Source of the DNA: Mailhella sp.
GTDB lineage: Bacteria > Desulfobacterota > Desulfovibrionia > Desulfovibrionales > Desulfovibrionaceae
Direction of reading: 5' to 3'
NCBI GenBank assembly: GCA_017522745.1
Contig: JAFWYI010000301.1
Location: 1 to 11,753 of the forward strand
DNA: 11,753 nt
Below, in pieces: positions 7,867-11,753 of this stretch; position 1 is the first letter of the stretch; every line of letters starts with the position of its first letter. Under the pieces are notes generated by a model, which saw only the letters and a list, made by a program, of their open reading frames with translations, was not told where the DNA came from and made no database searches. Made by a program: the position numbers and the translations under genes.

Positions 7867-8838
7867 TCACAAAGGAAAATGACAGCGGACGAAATGTCCG
7901 TCGCTCAGCGGGGAGAACGCAGGCTCCTGCTCCCGGCACAGTGGGCGGACATGCGGACAGCGCGGATGGAACGGACAACCTGAGGGCGGATCGAGCGGGC
8001 TGGGCATCTCGCCCGTCAGCGGGCGCCGCTGTCCGCGCAGTGACGGATCCCGGGAAGGTGCGGCCGCCAGCAATGCTTCCGTATACGGATGGGCGGCATG
8101 GGCGAAAAGTTCGCGAGCGGAGGCCAGCTCCACGACCCGCCCCAGATACATCACGGCGACTCTATCGCTCATGAAGCCGATGACCCCGAGATCGTGCGAA
8201 ATGAAAAGATAGCTCAGGCCAAGGCTTTCCTGCATATCCTTCAGCAGATTGAGGACCTGCGCCTGCACCGAGGCATCGAGCGCGGAAACAGGTTCGTCAC
8301 AAACCAGGACCCGCGGGCCGGCAATGAGGGCCCGCGCCACGGCTATGCGCTGCCGCTGGCCCCCGGAAAATTCATGTGGATAACGGCTGATATGCCCGGC
8401 CTGAAGACCTACGCGTTCCAGAACTTCTCCCACGCGCCTATAAAGTTCCTGACGGCTCAGCGGCGTGCCTGCGGCTTTAGCTGAAAGCATGAGAGGTTCC
8501 GCGATACTTGCCCCCACCGTCTGCCGGGGATCGAGCGAAGAAAAAGGATCCTGAAACACCATCTGTATGCGGGAAGCTCGTTCCAGCGCTGTCCATTCCA
8601 TAAGAGGGCGGCCAGAGAGGATGATACTACCCTCCGTAGGCGGCAGAAGGCCTACGGCCATGCGTGCCAGCGTGGACTTGCCGCAACCCGACTCCCCTAC
8701 GAGGCCAAGCGTCTCTCCGGGATAGAGTGTAAGGCTCACGTCGTTCACAGCCTTGACACTGGCCGGTCGGGGATCGAACATCCCGCGCCGCACAGCGAAT
8801 TCACGACTTACGTTTCTGATATCCAGCAATGCGTCCAC
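7867..8838 (-). CDS. Oligopeptide/dipeptide ABC transporter ATPase (OppF/DppF type)
   Basis: The 323-residue protein is a complete ABC ATPase of peptide or nickel import systems. Walker A is GESGCGKST (48-56), the Q-loop is [11 protein letters not shown] (94-104), the signature is SGGQRQR (158-164), Walker B is VLVCDEP (177-183) and the switch histidine is H215 in ISHDLG. The C-terminal oligopeptide-type extension contains C288, C294, C301 and C319 (C-X5-C-X6-C-X17-C), a cysteine set that binds an iron-sulphur cluster in some relatives. Translation starts at a GTG (8838), with AAGGAAG about 8 bases upstream. Such ATPases normally pair with a second ATPase, two permeases and a binding protein; none is in this window and the gene is first in its operon. 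Partners must be encoded elsewhere, or it has been recruited to another task. OppF and DppF cannot be separated from sequence alone. Confidence 0.93.
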   Translation of the reverse strand: MDALLDIRNVSREFAVRRGMFDPRPASVKAVNDVSLTLYPGETLGLVGESGCGKSTLARMAVGLLPPTEGSIILSGRPLMEWTALERASRIQMVFQDPFSSLDPRQTVGASIAEPLMLSAKAAGTPLSRQELYRRVGEVLERVGLQAGHISRYPHEFSGGQRQRIAVARALIAGPRVLVCDEPVSALDASVQAQVLNLLKDMQESLGLSYLFISHDLGVIGFMSDRVAVMYLGRVVELASARELFAHAAHPYTEALLAAAPSRDPSLRGQRRPLTGEMPSPLDPPSGCPFHPRCPHVRPLCREQEPAFSPLSDGHFVRCHFPL

Positions 8839-9137
8839 AGCTATCTCTTCCTTTTTTCTTCTCTGCCGTTGCCAGCAAGCTCTTTACGTTACCGTAGCCG
8901 CCACGCCGCCGCAAGGGCTCTCAGCCCTGCTCATCATCTGAGATATAAAGCTCTGGACAAGCCTTTGCAGCTGTTTTACTGGAAGGGGGAAACGAAATTT
9001 CTCATATTTCCACCATAAAATGACAATAATGCCTTATTGGATGTTTTTTTCTTGCAAAGTGTTGCTCTTTTTCGATAAAAGTTGCCGATACAATGTACAT
9101 CTGCGACACTCATAAATCATCTTTAACCGAGTATCGT
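8839..9137. promoter_or_regulatory. Divergent gap with opgG promoter candidate
   Basis: This 299-base gap separates the minus-strand operon from opgG. The half nearest opgG is A/T-rich. TACAAT (9089-9094) is a good -10 box placing a start near 9101, but no good -35 sits at the right distance. An alternative is TTGCAA (9052-9057), 17 bases, ATAAAA (9075-9080). For the minus strand, TTATAT in the complement of 8941-8950 could be a weak -10. A small hairpin AGGGCT-CTC-AGCCCT lies at 8914-8928 in the ABC-gene leader. No gene or gene remnant was found here. Confidence 0.4.
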
Positions 9138-10745
9138 ATGCTGACCCGTCTGATATCTCTGCTCTGCCTTCTCGTTGTCTTCAGCGCGGCCCCTGCCCGG
9201 GCCATGGTTCCCGCATTCACCTTTGCCGATGTTCAGGCAAAAGCACAGGATCTTGCCGCGCATCCCTATGCCGAAGGCCCGTCGATCCCTGATTTTCTCG
9301 CCAAGCTCAGTCACGGCGATTGGAGCAATATCCGCTTCCGGCCCGACAAGGCCTTGTGGGCGGCAGACGAACTGCCTTTCAACGTCCAGTTCTTCCATCC
9401 CGGCCTGTATTACAACAGACCAGTTCGCATCCATGTCATCAACAGCGAATCTGTAACGGATGTCGCCTTTTCTTCTGCCATGTTCCAGTATGCCTCCGAA
9501 GCGCTGGCACAGCAGGTCGGTTCGGCCAAAGATCTGGATTTTGCCGGGTTCCGCATCCATTACCCCCTCAACCGTCCGGACTACAAGGACGAAGTCGTGG
9601 TGTTCCTCGGGGCTTCGTATTTCCGTGCATTGGCCAAAGGCAACAGCTACGGCATCTCCGCACGCGGCCTTGCACTGGATACCGCCTGCGCGCAGGGGGA
9701 AGAATTCCCCTATTTCAAGGAGTTCTGGATAGAAAAACCTCAGGCGGAATCGACGAGCATCACCATTTACGCCCTCATGGACAGCCCGAGCCTCGCGGGG
9801 GCCTATCGTTTCATCGTCAAGCCCGGTTCCCCTACCGTGATGGACGTAAAATGTGCGCTGTTCTCTCGTAAGAATGCAAGGAATTTCGAAAAGATAGGGC
9901 TTGCCCCGCTGACCAGCATGTTTTTCTACGGTGAAGAGAAGAACGGTCGCCCCGATGATTTTCGGCCGGAGATCCATAATTCCGATGGCCTTCTCTTCGT
10001 GGACGACATGAAATACTGGCGCTGGAGCCCTCTGGATAATCCCAAGCGCCTGAGCGTGACCTCTTTCCCCATAACGAACCCGCGCGGATTCGGTCTGCTC
10101 CAGCGTGACGGCGACTTCAAGAGCTATCAGGATCTGGATGCTCGTTACGAAAAACGACCTTCGCTCTGGGTACGCCCGGAAGGCGACTGGGGTCCCGGCT
10201 CACTGAATTTGGTAAAGATCCCCACAGAAGATGAGATGCACGACAACATCGTGGCGTTCTGGTGTCCGGACAAACCTCTCGATCCTTCTGCGCCCGATAA
10301 GCCTGCGGCAGAACGGCACTATCCGCCGATGCAGATGTACAGCTGGAAGCTGTTCTGGATGCTGCCCGGCATAGATATGCATGACCTTGGCGCCGTCACG
10401 TCCACACGTATCTCCCGCAAGGGCGATACTATGACCTTCCATCTGGACTTCGAAGGTGGGATGCTTGCCGAACTGGCCCCGGATACCGGTCTTGCCAGCG
10501 TTGTGGATGTTCCTGATTTCACCCCTGTCGTGAGCCGAAAGCTCACGTATAATCCCGAGACCCATGGCTGGCGGCTCGATCTCACCATCCGCCTGCCCAA
10601 GGAGCCCGGAGTTATAGATACCCTCATGGCCGCCCGCAAAGGTCCTCTCACCCTGCGCCTTCGAGCCATGCTCAAAAAGGGCGAAAACCTGCCTGATCCC
10701 ATTACGGAAACATGGGTCTACGACTGGCAGTTCCAGCCCAAGTAA
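9138..10745 (+). CDS. opgG: Periplasmic glucan biosynthesis protein OpgG (MdoG)
   Basis: OpgG is a periplasmic protein needed to make osmoregulated periplasmic glucans from the beta-1,2-glucan chain that OpgH exports. The 535-residue product begins with a signal peptide (LTRLISLLCLLVVF, cleavage likely after APARA at residue 22). Family blocks follow: ELPFNVQFFHPGLYYNRPV, GFRIHYPLNRPDYKDE, FLGASYFRALAKG, YGISARGLALDTA, GLLQRDGDF with QRD at 322-324, YQDLDARYEKRPS and WVRPEGDWG (344-352), then an immunoglobulin-like C-terminal domain. E. coli OpgG/OpgD belong to a beta-1,2-glucanase family, and the acidic residues around 324-334 lie in that conserved region. The start at 9138 puts the signal peptide at the N-terminus; no clear Shine-Dalgarno precedes it. 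An earlier ATG (9093) falls within the likely -10 box. Placement before opgH favours OpgG over the paralogue OpgD. Confidence 0.95.
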   Translation: MLTRLISLLCLLVVFSAAPARAMVPAFTFADVQAKAQDLAAHPYAEGPSIPDFLAKLSHGDWSNIRFRPDKALWAADELPFNVQFFHPGLYYNRPVRIHVINSESVTDVAFSSAMFQYASEALAQQVGSAKDLDFAGFRIHYPLNRPDYKDEVVVFLGASYFRALAKGNSYGISARGLALDTACAQGEEFPYFKEFWIEKPQAESTSITIYALMDSPSLAGAYRFIVKPGSPTVMDVKCALFSRKNARNFEKIGLAPLTSMFFYGEEKNGRPDDFRPEIHNSDGLLFVDDMKYWRWSPLDNPKRLSVTSFPITNPRGFGLLQRDGDFKSYQDLDARYEKRPSLWVRPEGDWGPGSLNLVKIPTEDEMHDNIVAFWCPDKPLDPSAPDKPAAERHYPPMQMYSWKLFWMLPGIDMHDLGAVTSTRISRKGDTMTFHLDFEGGMLAELAPDTGLASVVDVPDFTPVVSRKLTYNPETHGWRLDLTIRLPKEPGVIDTLMAARKGPLTLRLRAMLKKGENLPDPITETWVYDWQFQPK

Positions 10746-10753
10746 GGATATCC

Positions 10754-11753
10754 ATGAGCCTCTGCGATGATAACGAGTTCCGCGTTCGTGACCGGGTACT
10801 CCTTTATGCCCGCGGTCTGGATCTGCCGCCGAAGGAAAGCGTAGATATAGCGCTGGAGAGTCTGAAGCGTTGCCGCTCTGAGAAGCCGGATTATGCCGAA
10901 GCCTTGGAACATCTCCATGCCCTGCTCGCAGAACGCGGGCAGGAACTCATCCCCGGCGATGAAACTCCGCATCTGGTCTCTGCGCCTGCGATGAAACGCA
11001 GCACCATGCTGCCTGAAGAACTCGACCGGGTCCCCTGGATCAGCATCCTCAAGAAGACCATAAGACGCCTGTTCCGCGTGCTGAATCCTGCGGGCAGCTC
11101 GTTCCGTGCCTCGTGGAAAGACAGCGCGGAACGCCAGCAGAAACAGCAGGACTGGAGGAAAGTGGCCGGACGTCGCCGCAGTCTTCTGATGACGCTCATC
11201 CTCGTGCCTGCCGTCATTGGCGCCTTCCTCATGTACAGCATACTGCCGCAGCAGGGCATCGAAGCCGTCAAAGTGACCACGGCGGTGCTTTTCGCCATCC
11301 TCTTCGGCTGGATCTCCATCGGCTTCTGGATGTGCGCCGCAGGATGCTGGCAGCTTATCCGTAAGGTCGATAAGCTCTCTCCTACGCTCGGATGTGAGGA
11401 TGTCGTCATCGAGGACGACTGCCGCACGGCCATCCTTTTCCCCGTCTATAACGAAGATACCCACAAATACATGGCGGGTATCGCGGCTACGTGGCACTCC
11501 CTTGTGGCCACTGGGGAAAGCGACAAGTTCGATATCTTCATCCTCAGCGACTCCACCAGTCCGGAAGCATGGGTGGCCGAAGAAGAAGCGTGGCAGGAGT
11601 TCTGTCAGCGCGAGAACGCCTTCGGTCATGTCTTCTATCGTCGCCGGCGCAACAATACGAAGCGCAAGAGCGGCAACGTGGCGGACTTCTGCCGTCGCTG
11701 GGGCGCGCATTACCGCTACATGATCGTTTTCGACGCCGACAGTGTGATGAGCG
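10754..11753 (+). CDS. opgH: Glucan glucosyltransferase OpgH (MdoH), 5' part
   Basis: OpgH is the inner-membrane family-2 glycosyltransferase that polymerises glucose from UDP-glucose into beta-1,2-glucan and passes it to the periplasm. The first 333 codons are visible; the frame is open to the window edge, and full-length relatives exceed 700 residues. A cytoplasmic N-terminal region of about 140 residues precedes two membrane helices (about 144-165, LLMTLILVPAVIGAFLMY, and 174-199, LFAILFGWISIGFWM). The catalytic domain starts with ILFPVYNED (D235), followed by FILSDSTSPEAW and the metal-binding FDADS (326-330). The QxxRW motif is off the edge. AAGGA lies 5 bases before the ATG, 8 bases after opgG, so both genes form one operon. 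In E. coli the N-terminal region also slows division in rich medium through FtsZ; whether that applies here is unknown. Confidence 0.95.
   Translation, partial: MSLCDDNEFRVRDRVLLYARGLDLPPKESVDIALESLKRCRSEKPDYAEALEHLHALLAERGQELIPGDETPHLVSAPAMKRSTMLPEELDRVPWISILKKTIRRLFRVLNPAGSSFRASWKDSAERQQKQQDWRKVAGRRRSLLMTLILVPAVIGAFLMYSILPQQGIEAVKVTTAVLFAILFGWISIGFWMCAAGCWQLIRKVDKLSPTLGCEDVVIEDDCRTAILFPVYNEDTHKYMAGIAATWHSLVATGESDKFDIFILSDSTSPEAWVAEEEAWQEFCQRENAFGHVFYRRRRNNTKRKSGNVADFCRRWGAHYRYMIVFDADSVMS

Noticed and set aside
6700..7983. 427-codon plus-strand frame across the ATP-grasp gene
   Set aside because: It overlaps the well-supported ATP-grasp gene, lacks motifs, and is interrupted relative to any family.
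8884..8937. 17-residue minus-strand frame in the ABC-gene leader as a regulatory leader peptide
   Set aside because: No ribosome site before its ATG and no telling composition; length is expected by chance.
9093..9137. ATG at 9093 as opgG start
   Set aside because: It overlaps the probable -10 box and would place 15 polar residues ahead of a classical signal peptide.
10718..11710. 330-codon minus-strand frame across opgH
   Set aside because: opgH is clearly coding on the plus strand with DxD and membrane helices; the antisense product is a low-complexity His/Glu/Arg-rich shadow.

Overview
The window looks like chromosomal core DNA from a Gram-negative proteobacterium. The YajC-SecD-SecF translocon genes, a periplasmic-glucan locus and a flavoredoxin-like protein point to a Desulfovibrio-type lineage (Desulfovibrionaceae). 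That placement rests on general resemblance of the proteins and was not tested. No RNA gene, CRISPR array, insertion sequence, prophage or attachment site is visible.

Layout, left to right. (1) 1-1632 (+): the 3' two thirds of infB (translation initiation factor IF-2), followed by two hairpins, the second a 25-bp perfect stem with a T-run. (2) 1757-2659 (-): argB, convergent with infB. (3) 2660-2886: a divergent regulatory gap. (4) 2887-6063 (+): yajC, secD and secF, the accessory Sec complex, with hairpins between yajC and secD and a bidirectional terminator after secF. (5) 6114-8838 (-): a compact three-gene operon, read right to left as an OppF/DppF-type ABC ATPase, an ATP-grasp ligase-like protein and a flavoredoxin-like flavin reductase. 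(6) 8839-9137: a second divergent gap. (7) 9138-11753 (+): opgG and the start of opgH, which make osmoregulated periplasmic glucans; opgH runs off the right edge.

Most of the window is housekeeping: translation initiation, arginine synthesis, protein export and envelope glucans. The least ordinary parts are the minus-strand operon at 6114-8838, where a peptide-transporter ATPase without visible partner subunits is tightly linked to an uncharacterised ATP-grasp enzyme and a flavoprotein, and SecF, which carries about 45 extra residues that appear to add two membrane helices. I found no clear evidence of a wholly new system. The minus-strand operon is the best candidate for unassigned biology.
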